DNA from: Macrocystis pyrifera
Lineage: Eukaryota > Sar > Phaeophyceae > Laminariales > Laminariaceae
Assembly: GCA_031763025.1 (NCBI GenBank)
Contig: JASSKH010000028.1
Coordinates: 3,156,981 to 3,220,980, forward strand
Direction: 5' to 3'
DNA length: 64,000 nucleotides
Shown piece by piece: positions 32,006 to 45,500 of the stretch. Numbering within the stretch: the stretch's first letter is position 1; each line of letters begins with the position of its first letter. The notes beneath the pieces were generated by a model that saw only the letters and a list, made by a program, of their open reading frames with translations, was not told the origin of the DNA and ran no database searches. Made by a program: the position numbers and the translations under genes.

Positions 32006-33250
32006 GAGTGATATAATACATTCAAAGCAGAAGTACCCAATGGTGTCTTTTTTTCGGTGTATTTTTTTTAAAATGAATTGAGGATGTGTACCGACGGACA
32101 GACGGACGGACAAACAGAAACCGAGCGTTCTGAGAGGGGAGCTCACATCGAGCTCACCACTTTTCGATAACATTGTTGAGGGTGGAGGGTCGCTGCTCTG
32201 CTGTGTACGAGACGAACACAAACTGTTAACCCTAATACCCCAAAGCCTACGCCAATCAGATCCAATCAACCTGTTTTTTCATTGGGTAGTTAGCGATATG
32301 GTAGCATGATAGCCCCTTTGTCATGTCTCGCACCAGTACGCATTTTGTGCCAACCTTTTTCTCGGGTGGGTGAAAAGGCTCCACTTCAGAGATCCCAATA
32401 ACTGACACATGGTTGGGTACATGACTACACGCGAGCAACCATTTCATAGCCAGGTTTAGTATACCTGATACTGCTGTATGGTTTATTATTGTTCGGTTAT
32501 GGTTTTAGGATCCCGACAATCCCATCCAACCGTTGACTATTGGTATGTGGAGTCCACCCACCGCTAAAAAATGGCGCAGGCGCAGAGCGATAGAAAAGAT
32601 ACTCCAGAAAGCAGTACTATTCATACTATAAAGGAAGATATATATGACATGTGAGCATACGGGGATACCAGTCTGACCCGAAATAGAGCGACATATAGCT
32701 TATAAAGATTTATTTCAAACGTTCCTTAAATTTTGCGTCAGAGTGGTATACATATACAAGGCGCTTCGCTCCGCGGGCGGCCTACGCCGCCCGCTACGCT
32801 CGCTCAGGAAGGAAACATAAAATTATGCGAAGCGGACAGAGGTCCATGATTGAATTTTGTTTTTTTTATGGCCCCTGTAGATAGCTGCAAACTGGCGACT
32901 TGATAATGCCAAGAGTCTTGGCGCCATGCTTCAGGAGAAAACAGCTCGGACGCCACATATGCTTCGCGTCGCGGGCGGTTTTCCGCTACGCTCGCTCACA
33001 CGTCGTACATACGTACATACCCCAGGGAGGGTACTTATTTTCTTCTTTCGATATGCTCTGTGTCTGTGTAATCGTATGTACGAAAGATAAAGCACAGAAC
33101 GGCACAGCAGTAGCAACACAGCTAAAACAACGAAAATGAAACCGAAAATTTCTAAAAGGAAAAAAATCACCGTCCCCTTTCGTGTAATAATTTACTACTT
33201 GAGTGGAACACCTTACACCAGAAAAAAAAAAAATTGAAAAAAAAAAGAAA
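32006..33250. other. No recognisable gene
   Basis: Mixed sequence. Two GC-rich hairpin-like stretches repeat the text CGGGCGG..CCGCTACGCTCGCTCA (about 32777-32808 and 32972-32998). No supported gene. Confidence 0.45.
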
Positions 33251-33255
33251 AAATC

Positions 33256-33438
33256 TTACAGCAGAGCTTCTCTCTCAGCCTCGTACGCCGCCCGCCCCTC
33301 TCGCGACCATCTCGCCACCGATTCAGTCCGGGTAAAGCTTCCCTCCCTCTCTTCCACAGTGAGCCCCGTCGTCCGCCTCGCGTGAAGCCCGGTGCTCACC
33401 GTGGACCTCGACGCCAGCTCGACAATGTTGGTGCTCAT
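33256..33438 (-). CDS. Possible first coding exon, unrecognised
   Basis: Sixty codons from ATG 33438 on the minus strand, rich in Arg, Glu and Ser with a charged end (ARWSREGRAAYEAEREALL). It stops at TAA, but GTAAGA sits exactly there, so it could equally be an exon with a splice donor inside the last codon. The local GC rise supports coding. No family recognised; downstream exons not found. Confidence 0.25.
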   Translation of the reverse strand: MSTNIVELASRSTVSTGLHARRTTGLTVEEREGSFTRTESVARWSREGRAAYEAEREALL

Positions 33439-33985
33439 TCGGGGTACCTCCCTCTTGTGACTCTCAGTCCGGTCGCAAAAATAAGCACCGCTTGAATATT
33501 ATCTTACAATCCCGAACGACCCTTAAATACTCGTACGTACTCCATCCAAAATCACAAATAGAGGCCAGACAGAGCCTATTGATGCATCCCTCGTGTCTCG
33601 AGGCACACGCGACGCCTAGGCACGAAAGCGGCGACCGCGCTTCTTGCAACGCCCCCTCTACTCGCCAGCATCCGCTGACACCCGCGACGGTGCCGGGTTC
33701 GCCCGCGCAACCGTGCTCGGAGTACACGCACGCACACGAAACGAAAGAAGAAAAAAGGAAAGAAGGACTGAAAGTACGACGAGAAATAAATGGAGAAAAC
33801 AAAGACTCGCTGGAACGGTCCGGCAAGTAATAAACGGAGGCGATTCCCAAGTGGGAGCTCTGAGAGGCCAGGGGTGTACCAACCGAGCACGCTCAGAGAT
33901 CGAGATCTAAGTAAGTATATCTATATATATGGTTGTTGGGTCCATCGTGAGTACTGATCACTATTAGACCAGGTATTAATAGGTA
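33439..33985. other. No recognisable gene
   Basis: A moderately GC-rich patch with overlapping ORFs on both strands (33464-33890), none recognisable. The repeat text GGGTCCATCGTGAGTACTGA (about 33939) is also found beside the MITE at 56418. Confidence 0.4.
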
Positions 33986-33988
33986 TTA

Positions 33989-34099
33989 CTATTACGGGGG
34001 TCCATAGTTAACGGGACCAAATTTCGTTAGTAAAAATAGGTAAGTATATAGGTTTTTATGTACACCATAGGTCCTGTTAACTATGGACCCCCGTAATAT
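33989..34099. mobile_element. Palindromic MITE, copy 6
   Basis: TATTACGGGGGTCCATAGTT..AACTATGGACCCCCGTAATA. Near-identical to copy 5, so probably a recent family burst. Confidence 0.85.
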
Positions 34100-35435
34100 G
34101 CCCTCCCTTAATAGCAGCTTGCGGCGGCACTAGAGGATGTTCGATTTATGTTGGTCTGCAACATGTACGACACGCTGCTGTCGGAGGATAAGCAAAACTA
34201 AAACACTCGGGTACCTGGTGCACTGCTGTCTTGCAATGTTTACTACGGTAGAAACCTAACGCAGCCCCAATAATCGGAGTCCCAACCGCATGCACTACCG
34301 GGACGACTTTTTTTTTGTATATACTGCGACACCTCTTCATGATACCGCATACGTCCAACTGGGTTTCGATCATTTGTGATGGCTTTGGTGTAACTTGTGT
34401 CAAATCCGGTCCCAAAATCTCCCTACTATAAAATTCGCTGTCGGTTCAATCAAGCCGATTTTTTTCCCTCCGCTTTCAGAGGGAATGGAAATATTCTTCC
34501 GAAGTCGAGTTTTGGCCGCTTTCCTACTTGTACGTCGCAAAAATCCCAGAAAAGCCCATGCTTCCATCCAAACCTTCAATATCAACACCTAGGGAACAGC
34601 ACGGCAATGCATATATATATCGTTAGCACTGCTCTACATCAGTATTTGAATATCGTGTCGGACGTAAAAAATCGACAGTACGTAAGAATTAAAAAAATAA
34701 TATGCACCACACCCTATGTATACACTCCAAAACATGCCTCCGCATCTAACCGAGGAATGATACTTCAACTTTGTGCGTATCTAGTATCATATGGCAGCAG
34801 CACCACCGAAGGCCCGTGTGCCCAAGGGTATGGGGCAAAAAAAATCTCCACGCTGAAGTCAATTTTTTTCCTCAAAACTCAAACCAGGGTACCTGGTACA
34901 TGCGTGTAATATTTGCAAGCTTGGCGTGTAGGGCAACCGCACCGCAGGCCCGTGCCCTGTCAGCCGCAATATCTTTATTGGCAGAATCATGGCACATCTT
35001 CCTCCCCCTGTGCTGCAGGTATAATAGTAATCAGAACATGGAGCAGTCTTGACATGCACCGAGGTGCACTGTTAATATGTGACGTCAGGTGCTTCCCTAC
35101 TTCTACCCACTCCTATTTAGGGGTATACGAGTCTGGTGTTATTGTGTTCTACGAGAAGACGCGATCTAGGAACTTTTCCTGAACCCTCCACGTTCTTGAC
35201 GCAGTCGCAATGACATGGGCAGCGCTAGCACGTTAAAATATATCGTCAGGTGTTTCTCTCATGCCGACACGTAGTCTGGCAATACAATGCTTTGACGAGA
35301 AGAAAACGAGATCGCGGGACTTGTCTCAAATCATCCAAGGACAAAAAGGTACCGGGTATGCTTCTTGTCAATAAAAAAAGCCACCGTCGCCGCGAAAACC
35401 GCCAAGGTTTCGTCCTATTCATGCTGTGCCCCCGC
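34100..35435. other. No recognisable gene
   Basis: ORFs of 60-170 codons occur (34397-34909 is the longest), but they have biased composition and no domains I can recognise. No repeat family was assigned apart from GGTACCTGGT words. Confidence 0.45.
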
Positions 35436-35439
35436 CCGG

Positions 35440-35548
35440 GAAGAGCACACGGTCGGAGGTTTTCAAGCTCTCACGGGTCGGGCTGGGTCACCCTGATCCG
35501 ACTCTACCTGCGAAGTTTGACCCGACCTGTGAAGAGCCATGCAATTTC
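35440..35548. mobile_element. Relic of the hAT-like GGGTC element
   Basis: AGGTTTTCAAGCTCTCACGGGTCGGG, GGGTCACCCTGATCCGAC and TTTGACCCGACCTGTGAAGAGCC share words and order with the intact element at 55398-55563. Terminal repeats are eroded. Confidence 0.45.
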
Positions 35549-35689
35549 GCGAAGTGTCCCCCTAAATCTCCTCAACTACTACCGTATACTCGGGCCGTAT
35601 GTACGACGGTAACAACTTCAAGAGAGAAAAAAAAAAGTTTCTTCTTGAAAAGGGCATATTCATTTGTCTTCTTTAGCCTTGATTGGCTC

Positions 35690-36232
35690 AGGAAGTGACG
35701 CGAACGTTGTGATCAAAATGCGTGTGAGCACTCAGCTCAGGGCCAGCATCGCTCAAGTACCCGAGCGGATGACAGAAAAAGCAGGATGTATCTCGGTACA
35801 GGAGAGAAGATGTCCACTTTTGTTTGAGTGACCGCAGTGTGTCAACTTCCACGGCAGAAGCAGCAGTATCCGTTGTATCCGCCGCATGATCCATATTCAC
35901 GTACCCAATCTGCCCCCTCAGGGCGAACCTTCAGGGCCAAAGGGACTTGGGGAATCAGACAGGCCAATCACCAATCGACGACTCAAACTCAGATCCCTAG
36001 CGACCCATAAACGTTCACACCACTTCTGCTGTACCTCTTGCGGCGTTCACGCACCCCTGGCAACAAAAACGCCACTTTCGAAGGAGACCCCTGCGGCCGC
36101 CATACTAACGCTAGAATACGCCTCCAACGCCCAATCGGCCCGGGGCGACGTAACAAATGGCCCACGGACTAAAAGGGGGGCAAGAGCGACCGCCAGCATC
36201 AAAACGGAAACAAGCCTCAAACCTCCACCCAT
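35690..36232 (-). CDS. Possible small secreted or targeted protein, two exons (doubtful)
   Basis: The 36047-36232 frame on the minus strand starts with ATG and reads like a signal peptide (MGGGLRLVSVLMLAVALAPL, then LVRG). It runs about 60 residues to a plausible splice donor (GGGTGCGTGA near 36050). A second open stretch at 35688-35880, containing LRSLKQKWTSSLLYRD and CFFCHPLGYL, could be a following exon; its acceptor is uncertain. Nothing matches a family I know. If real, it lies directly downstream of tryptophan synthase on the same strand. Confidence 0.25.
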
Positions 36233-36527
36233 AAGTCAACGAAAACAATTATCAAACACATGATTAAAAAAAAATCGCCACTCTTAGGCGAAAACAATTC
36301 TCAATCATCAACGAAAACTTTTCTCAGGTACACAAAAAAACGGCCCGATATCATCCACGAAAACATTTCTCAGTTGTGTTAAAAATCACCCGACATTCAT
36401 CATGAACGAAAAAAGATCTCAATCATTCGGAATCAGAAATCGTCACCATCAACGAAAACAACTACCAGCATCAATTCTCAGTGGTCAAATCTCAAACATC
36501 AAATCTGATGTGCCTGAAAAGATGAAA

Positions 36528-36632
36528 TCATACGTCTTCGCCGAGGTACTTGGCGACGGTGTGCATGTCCTTGTCCCCTCGACCGCAAAGATTAACGAGA
36601 ACGATCTTGTCCGGAGATAGCCCCTTGGCCAT
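36528..36632 (-). CDS. TRPAB: Tryptophan synthase exon 12: beta end with stop
   Basis: [34 protein letters not shown], then TGA. This is the final PLP-contacting loop; the usual LSGRGDKD reads LCGRGDKD. The end position fits typical TrpB length. The acceptor is AATGTCAG after a CTG repeat. Confidence 0.92.
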   Translation of the reverse strand: MAKGLSPDKIVLVNLCGRGDKDMHTVAKYLGEDV

Positions 36633-36669
36633 CTGACATTGCCGAGGCAAGGCCGGGTAAGGGCGGGGG

Positions 36670-36708
<39 letters not shown>

Positions 36709-39700
36709 GAGTGTGACGTGTTCGGACGAGGTGAGAACCGCCGTCGGGCGGAGCAGCAGCAGAGAGAGAAGCAGCAGCAGACACGTGTATTTTGTAAGAA
36801 ACGCACAAAAACATAAGCTGTGAGGCGGAGCATTTCGTCGAAACTCATCTATGCAAGCTGTGTGTCATACTACTGATACTATTGCGAGGGACCATAGTTA
36901 ATAGGACCAAATATTATTTCTAAACATACGTAAATAAGTGGGTTTTTACGTACACCAAATAGGACCAAATATTATTTGTAAAAATACGTAAATAAGTGAG
37001 CTTTTACGTATACCATAGGTCCTATTAACTATGGTCCCCAGCACTAGTGATACATTGATCGCGCGTTCTGCGGTTTAGATGTTACCTCATGCATGGTATC
37101 AATCCCTCACTGGGGAAATCAAAACAAAATTAGGAGCTGTGGAAGCTTAAGGTGTGTTTATACCAATCCGCTGGAGGATGACAACGAAAAAACAACGAAG
37201 AATAAATACCGCGCGCAGGCAGAAAAAAAAAAAAAAAAACGGGAGGAGCTCGTTCCTCTCCCACGTGCTTACACTCTCGCCAGAGAAGCAAACATAGCAG
37301 CATTGCCGTGTATCGAAGTCTGGCAACAAAATCTCGCCGGCACGCACGCACAATGCAACGGCCCGCAGGCACGACGCATGCGCCCTTCACCAACAATGAG
37401 GCACACTTTACCGCACTAACAGCGTACACGAGTGAGTCCTCCTTTGTTTGCAGAGTAGTTTTCTACGGGATTTGTTCCTCGTCTCTAGAATCAGACAAAC
37501 CTGTGTGGTGACCACCGACTAGATTCGTGGCGGACGCGATAACTTCAGAATAACAACAACAACAATACCACCACCAGCACCAGCACCACCAGCAACAGCA
37601 ACAACACCAGCACCACCAGCACCACCACCACGAAGCACCACCACCGCTACAGAAAAAAACACAGATCAAAAATACCTCCAGCACTACCGCCACCAGCAAA
37701 ACACAACAACACGAACCCCGACACCACCACCGCCACAATCATACCTGTATGCCGTGGTAAACGGCGTGGGACGGTTCCAAGGCGGAGATAAGACCCTCCG
37801 TGCGGGCCAGCAGCTGTAGTGCCTCCAGCGCCTGGACGTCGGTTACCGCGGCGTAATCTGCCCTTCCGCTGTCCTTCAGCCACGAGTGCTCGGGGCCCAC
37901 CCCGGGGTAATCAAGTCCGGCGGAGATCGAGTGCGTCTCCGGGATTTGACCGTCGTCGTCCTGGGGCGGGACGAAAAAACGAAAACGAGAACGAAAAAGG
38001 TGGAGTAACAAAAACGAAAAAAAAAAAAACGAAAAAATGAAAAACAAAAACCGCAAAACAAAAACCAAAAAATCGTGATAAAACAAACAAACGAAAAATG
38101 ACAAACTAAAAGACGAAAAAAAATGCCCAGACAAAAAAAAAACGAAACAAGAAATACAAAACACGGACACGGACACCTGTATAATAGTCAGCACGCACAC
38201 TGCAAGAACGAACAAAACCGAGAAATGGCGCGCACCAGGGGGCGAGGAGGGTCTGTCTCCGTGTGTGCGCGCGCGCGTCTAATTGATGTTGGCAACTTAT
38301 GATGCCATAATTTGTACCAGGTATCAATCATATCATACGTGGCTGAATCTTGCGCTGCATTGGCGCGGTATTTTAGTCGTGCTGCGTTTGCGGGGTCAGC
38401 GACAACAAGACCCTTCATAAGGCAGCAGGCGTCTCGAACGGTTAAGTTGTTATTGTCAGATGGACTGAGAGCACGGTTTTAGGTATGAGTATTCAAAATA
38501 ATGCTGCTCGTGATCCTGGAAAACATACGGGAGGGGCATATCAAACATTCCCCTCAAATTATATGCTGCAGCCCAGGGGTGCACGAAAAAAAGAGAGAAC
38601 GGAGCCAGTCACACTCGCCACCATGTCGGGATTGAAAATCAAGCTAGCGAGTTCGGGCCTTTCGTCAGAAATTAAACAAACATGTTTTTTTTCAGAATGT
38701 TTTACTTGATTCTAGTATACCCTCCCCCCTGTTGAGGGGACTTGAACAAAAATTCGGGTGCCGATTTTTTTTTTTTTTTCCGTGTACCCTAGTGAAGCCC
38801 TCTAAGTTCTAGAACAAAAAGGAGACCCGTACCACAGGTGCACGACAAAAACGAACAAACGGCATCACATCCCTACAAAAATCAAAATCAAAGGTGAGAG
38901 AAAACAGTCCAGTGGGGTGGGGGGATTCCGGACGAGTTCACGCAAAACGAGCCAAGGTCCTTACGATCACACCAAGCCACGGCGGGAGGTCGCTCTCGAA
39001 ACACCAGTCAAAACTTCCTCCTTTATATGAGACAACACTACTGGTGTATGTTCGGCAAATAAACGTCCCTCGGTCGTGGCCTTTGGCAGCAACGGCAGCC
39101 GGTTTGTATATATTTGTCTCGCACAAAAATTGGTCTGCAATACGTTTTTTTTTTAGGGCGGTTTGACCACAGAGAGCCTTAACTTAGCACTACGTGTGCG
39201 TGCGATCGTTTTTTCAGCGCTATTGACAGCTTTCTCGATAACGGTAAAAGGGCGCTGACGTCCAACACTCAACTTTCGGAAGGCTCTCGGGCCAAACCTT
39301 CCCGAAAAACGCCTCTCCCTTGTTCGGTAATAGCAACCTTCCCGTTCCGGAAAAATTCTGGAAAGTTCGAGCGCTGAAAAAACGATCGCTACCCCTTTGC
39401 GCCAACTCAAAGGTCTTAAGTTATTTTTACTGAGTCTTAGTATACCTCCTGTCTGGATCTCGAAAATGGGTAGCGGTGTGTCGGATCTGTTTTTTACGAG
39501 CACCCCCTGCACATGCTGCTGATGTGATGGTAGCAACACGCGGGGGTCTAGATGGCAATCCCCTACTCCAACACTTGTGCAAATAAACACCTGTTCCTTC
39601 TTAAAATACCGAGAAACAAACACCTGTTCCTTCTTAAAATACCGAGTAAATGGTGTACGAGACCCCTAATGCCGGAAAGACACTGGAGGCCAGAGAGGAG

Positions 39701-42488
39701 GACATTCCCCTAATCCCGAACTTCGAAGGAAACACACAGAAAAAAATACGTTACGTGCGTGCGTACGTACGTACAAGTTCTCCGAAAAAATGAAGAACGC
39801 AGTTTTTTCAGAGACCAACTTCGAAACTATATTTCGATCTCACTTCACACCCCAAGTTTTAATTCATGTTTTGGGGCTTCTCCAAAAACAGATACCTGGT
39901 ACGAGACAGGAGGACGCCTATTATTTAAATAAACATTTGACATATGACGCGAGCTACGATGGAGGTAGCACTTTTTTTTTTTTTTTCATTTTTCGCTCAA
40001 AATATTTCTGACTGACCGGGGTCCTGAACCCAGTATTGTTGGCATACTATTAGTAACACTGTTGTACAATATGTTTCGTGAAAAGCCAATAGTTTACCAC
40101 AACAGTATTATTTAGTCTAGGCCTATCAATCGGCAGCGGGCAGTGTTGTGCCGTCTGCTCGTGTGCGTCTGCTCTACACGCGCCGCTATGCACATCAAGC
40201 ACGAGGTACTCGAAGGTGACCCCCCTCTTTCCGTCCTCCTCACCTTCTACCACCATAAAACCCTTGTGTCGGTAGAGCCCATACGTCGGTAGAGTCCATG
40301 ACTATCAAAAACAGTCAATTGGAATGGTTGGCAACAAAAGGTCACATTTCTTTCTGTATGGTTGATGTTATCAACGTTACGCTCTTGATTTTATCGGGTT
40401 GCACCTTCAATTTTTCTCAAAATCAGTTCTTGGGGTGGGGTGTAGAGGTCCTACACTATACTCAAACCACGAGCCCCAGAAGACGAAATCAGGTCCTATA
40501 CTATACTCAACCCACGAGCCTCAGAAGGGCACACGTAGGTACTATCCCTACCATGGCACGCGTCATACACCAGATATACCTGGAGGAGGTACGTTCGAGT
40601 CCCATGCAGCACTCCCGGGCTGCCCTGGGTCAGCGTCGCGGAGTTGAGAGCGTCCATCCCCTTGCCCCCGGCCTCGACCCCCACAAGCTTCACGTCCCCA
40701 TTGTCAACATCCGCCACGAACGGATGGAACATGCCGATAGCGTTCGACCCCCCGCCGACGCAGGCGACCACGTAGTCCGGGAGCTTCCCAGCCATGTCCA
40801 GCATCTGCACCGTCCCAAAACAGAATTTCAAGGGTGTTGAAATTCCTTGGCTATATTCTTCGAAAGTGCATGACTGTGATTCCGAGATTCCACGGCTACA
40901 TGACTACGTTTCCAAGCATATATCGCTACGTGACCATTAGAGAGCTCTGATGATTCCAATGTTGAGCGGTTGTGGGTTGATTGATGGACCCGAGACTACG
41001 TGGCTAGGGTAAAGCGTCCCACCATTAATAGTTGAGTTGAAAAGTAGGATTGATGTGTCAAACTGCACGATTACTGTTCCAAGATGCCACGGCGCACTTA
41101 AAAGCCATGAAACCTATCCTCTTATCAATACTATTACTATACTACTTCTACACTACTATTAACACTATTTCAAGAAGGGTGGGAATGACGAGCGCGACAG
41201 ACGTCTCCAAGTGGTCAAACTCCTACTGACTGTACCTACGACCCGAACCCAAATCCCAACCAGAATCCTATGCGAGTGGTCAGTGCTGAAGATCAACCTA
41301 GGGCCCTGATGATGTAACTGAAATGGTTGAAGAAAAGCTTTCATCCGGTCGTGCTTGCTGTAATTAGTGGTTTCATTAATTTCGCAAAACGAGGGACGCG
41401 ATTTAGATCGTACCCAGTACATGTGAACTGTTGACGTATGTACAGCAGCGACAACTAACGACCTTGGTTGCATGGCTGGGATAGTTGCTGTTTGCTGCCT
41501 CGGAGAGTAGCTTACCACTTACCAGGTAATCGATAAAATGGTTGAGGGTCACCTCTGCACGGGACGAATATAACCAAACCTATCCCTATAGGCCTGACCT
41601 TTTCAGTACCGCAGACTCAATCAACCATTGGTTAGCATTAGTTATACCGCCCTTTGTCTCGTACACAGAGTACATCAACCATTTTCTCGAATGAAGCGGC
41701 AAGCTCTGCTGGTCTGTTGCTTGCCGCTCGCGGAGGGTGAAATGAACAAACAAGTGACACCCATGGCGGCGGCGGCGGTGGTGGTCATTTTACGTAAACC
41801 CCGACATATACTTCTGCACTGCTGTACATAAACTTAAATATACTCTTAACTTCTAGTGTTCTGTCTTACCTGGGAGCGGGCTTCCTTGCCGATCACGGCC
41901 TGCAAGTCTCGTACGATCGTGGGGAAAGGGTGGGGGCCGATAGCGGAACCGATCAGGTAGTGCGTGTCCTCCACGTTCGTCACCCAGTCCCGCATGGCCT
42001 CGTTGATGGCATCCTTCAGGGTGCGGCTCCCAGACTCCACAGGTACTACCTTTGAGCAATAACGAATCAAAACGCGCAGTATAGTAAGTAATCAACGAGT
42101 CGGCGGCACAGTAGGAGTTCGCCAATAAGGCGGCATCCTCATATAAGGCGGTCAAAATCGCTTGGCACGACTGGAACCCACAGCTAGTGAGTAAACAACG
42201 AGTCGACGGTACAGAAAGGGTCCCCCAGTAATGCGGTCTGAGCAAGGCGCCATCCCTATATGATAAGGCGGTCAGAGTTGCTTGGCACGACTGGAGCCCG
42301 CAGAAAGACGGTGAGCGCCTTGCTGAACGGTGCTCCCTCGGTAATGCGGTGACTGCTTCATTGAGGGCGGTCGAGGCCTCCACATCCGCACACACACCCT
42401 CGCCTGGCTCTGATACAGCATAACGTACTCTCGTACAGCAGTAAGCAACACCCAGCCACGACAAACCCCGACACACGTGACCGGGACG

Positions 42489-42575
<87 letters not shown>

Positions 42576-45500
42576 TGCAATGTCTGCCTGGTCGGTGAAA
42601 ACCCGACGTGCTCCGTCCCGGCATTGTAGGGATGCGAGGGTCTATGGTCATACGACTACGGCCATGCATGATAATGAGTACACCCCCCCCGCTGCACATT
42701 GTGAGGGCGTAAAAAAAAATTTGTGAGACATTGAACATAATACAGCAAAGGTCGTCAGAGTATCAGCAACAGTCCCACGGACCCACCAATCACAATGATT
42801 CGCCAGTACCAGTCCTCTCACGCGGACTCAGCCTTCAGGTTACCTGGGGGGCTGAAAGGACTGACTCCGACTCCCACGAGTCCTCAGGGTACCCGAGGGG
42901 CTGAAAGGACCGAGTCCCACCAGTCCTCAGGATGCCCGCGGGACTGAAAGGACTGAGTCCAACCTGTCCTCAGGGTATATGGTTGTTGTTTGTTGTTTGT
43001 TGTTTGTTTTCTTCACATTAAACCGTCCTTTCTACCCGTCGACATCCAGCACAACCAGCGTCCGTGCCGATTCTTCAATCCTAGAAAGATACAAGTTCTG
43101 TGGTCGCAAAGCCTGCGAGGACAGAGTCCCACCAGTCCTCAAGGGTATACGGTGGTCTACGAGGATTGAGTCCCACTAGTCCTGAGGATACCAGCAGCCA
43201 AAAAGAATGGTACGGGGATGACTGGTACTCTTGACGGCCTTTGGCAACAGAAGCGAAACCCACAAGGTGCTGGCAACCTCTCAACTCAGCACGCCTGCGA
43301 ACGAGTAAGAATGGTGGGGTGGCGCATTGTTCAATGCATCCCAAATGCTTTTTTACGCCCACCTTATTTCCAAAGCCACCACCGTTCTCGTCGTCATGGT
43401 TTCGAAAAATTAAAATTCGGCCGTGAAATTCTCATCTCAGCGGAGTGTGTTTTATCACACGTATCATACGGTACATACCAGAGCTGTGGGTTGGATAACC
43501 GAAAGTCGCCAGCAACAGTAGGTACTAGTTGGCTAGGTAGTATAGTTAGTTGAAGCGGTGCCAACTATCCGACCATTCACAGTCGGGTTTCCTTGTTTAA
43601 GGAAGTCTTCTTTTGCTACAGGATGCGCATTTCCTCCTGAGAGTTGTACTGACACTCACGACGCATCAAACCCCATCACAATCGATGGCGCCGGTGTCGA
43701 TGGCAGTGCCGAAGGACGTTGGGGATTAGATTCGATCACACTTGGTTGTAATATACGTAAAACGAACACAAATACATACATACGTAGCGCCAGACGACTA
43801 GTCAACCAAAACCAACTAGTTGGCTGGCTTGGCCACCCTAAAAATAACTATTACGGGGGTCCATAGTAAAGAGGACCAAATATTGTCAGTAAAAATAGGT
43901 AAATATATAGGTTTTTGTGCGTACCGTAGGTCCTATTAACTATGGTCCCCCGTAATAGCCGGAAAGTACAGCCAACTCACAGCCCTAGTACACACCCTTC
44001 TGTACATAATTTATCCCACACAAATTATTCCAAAGCGGCTTGAGCCCCACCTTGGCACCGAGCATCTTCATTCGGAAGACGTTGAGCTTCTGTCTTTCGC
44101 AGTCCACGGCCCCCATGTAGATGATGCACTCCATGCCCAGGAGTGCGCATACGGTAGCCGTGGCGACACCGTGCTGCCCTGCCCCCGTCTCGGCGATGAT
44201 GCGGTTCTTGCCGATGCGCTTGGCCAGGAGGGCTTGGCCCACGGCGTTGTTGATCTTGTGCGCGCCTGTGTGCGCTAGCTCCTCGCGCTTCAGCCAGATC
44301 TGAGCGTCGAGGGGGGTGTGGGCGGGGGTGTACTCATTAGCATGCATGGCCGTAGTCGTATGACCATAGACCCTCTCATCCCTACAATGCCGGGACGGAG
44401 CACGTCGGGTGGGGGGTGTAAAAATTTGTTGCTTGCCGTAGTCATTCGACCATTGATCACGCATATCCCTTTCGAGACGGAGCACCATGCCTACTCCTAG
44501 TAGAGACACCTCCAATAGTCGGGGGCTCAATACGTTGTTCCATATATTACGTGTTAATGCTTTTTTTTCTGATGTTATCCCCTTCCTGTTTCGCCGCCTG
44601 TGCTCACCACCTGGGGGGGGCGTGAATCCGATACTGTATGTCGGCGTGCGACATCTGCGCCCTCGGGAAAAGCACGCAACGGAATGGTCGGCGCGCGAAG
44701 TGTGCGTCATTGGAAAAAAACACGCAACGAGCCCACCCAACTGCTGACTACTAATAGTTGGCTTACTTTGTCACCCAACAGGTAACTAGTTGACCTACTT
44801 CGCCATCTTTTACTCATAACTAGTTGGGTTACTTCGCCACCCAACTAGTAACTAGTTGGCTTACTTCGTCATCCAACTAATGACTATTAATATTACGGGG
44901 GCCCATAATTAATAGGACCAAATATTGTTAGTAAAAATAGGCAAACATAGGTTGTTACGTATTCCATAGGTCCTATTAACTACGGACCCCCGTAATAGTT
45001 GGCTTACTTTCGCCACCCAACTGATAACTAGCCGTGAAGTTCACACTGACTATTACAGGGGGACACAGTAATTAGAAACAAATATGGTGAGTAAACATGG
45101 GACTACTCGTATACCATGTTTTTTTTCAAACCCATCGTGGTCTCTGCTTATTACATATGCCCACCCGTAATTTAGGCTGGTAGTGGGTTATCCTCATCCC
45201 TCCTAACGAACGAGGGGCATTCGCCAAAAAACCACCAAGGGAGCACACACCTGGGCACCGCCCATCTCCTCGGTGAGGCGCTTGGCGTGGTACATGGGGG
45301 TGGGGCCACCGATGTACTCTCGGCGGTACCAGGCCACCTCCTCGTGGAAGGCAGGGTCGGCCTTTGCGGACTCGTAGGCCTCCTCGAGCTCCCTGCCGAC
45401 AGGGCAACGTACAGCGATGTAAATGATCTGTGAGCATCCATGTGATGGCAGTGATGGTAATGGTGGTGTTACGTCTGCCACACACACCCTAGGCTACTAC

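Noticed and set aside
42272..42738. Poly-Gly ORFs
   Set aside because: They are produced by the C homopolymer.
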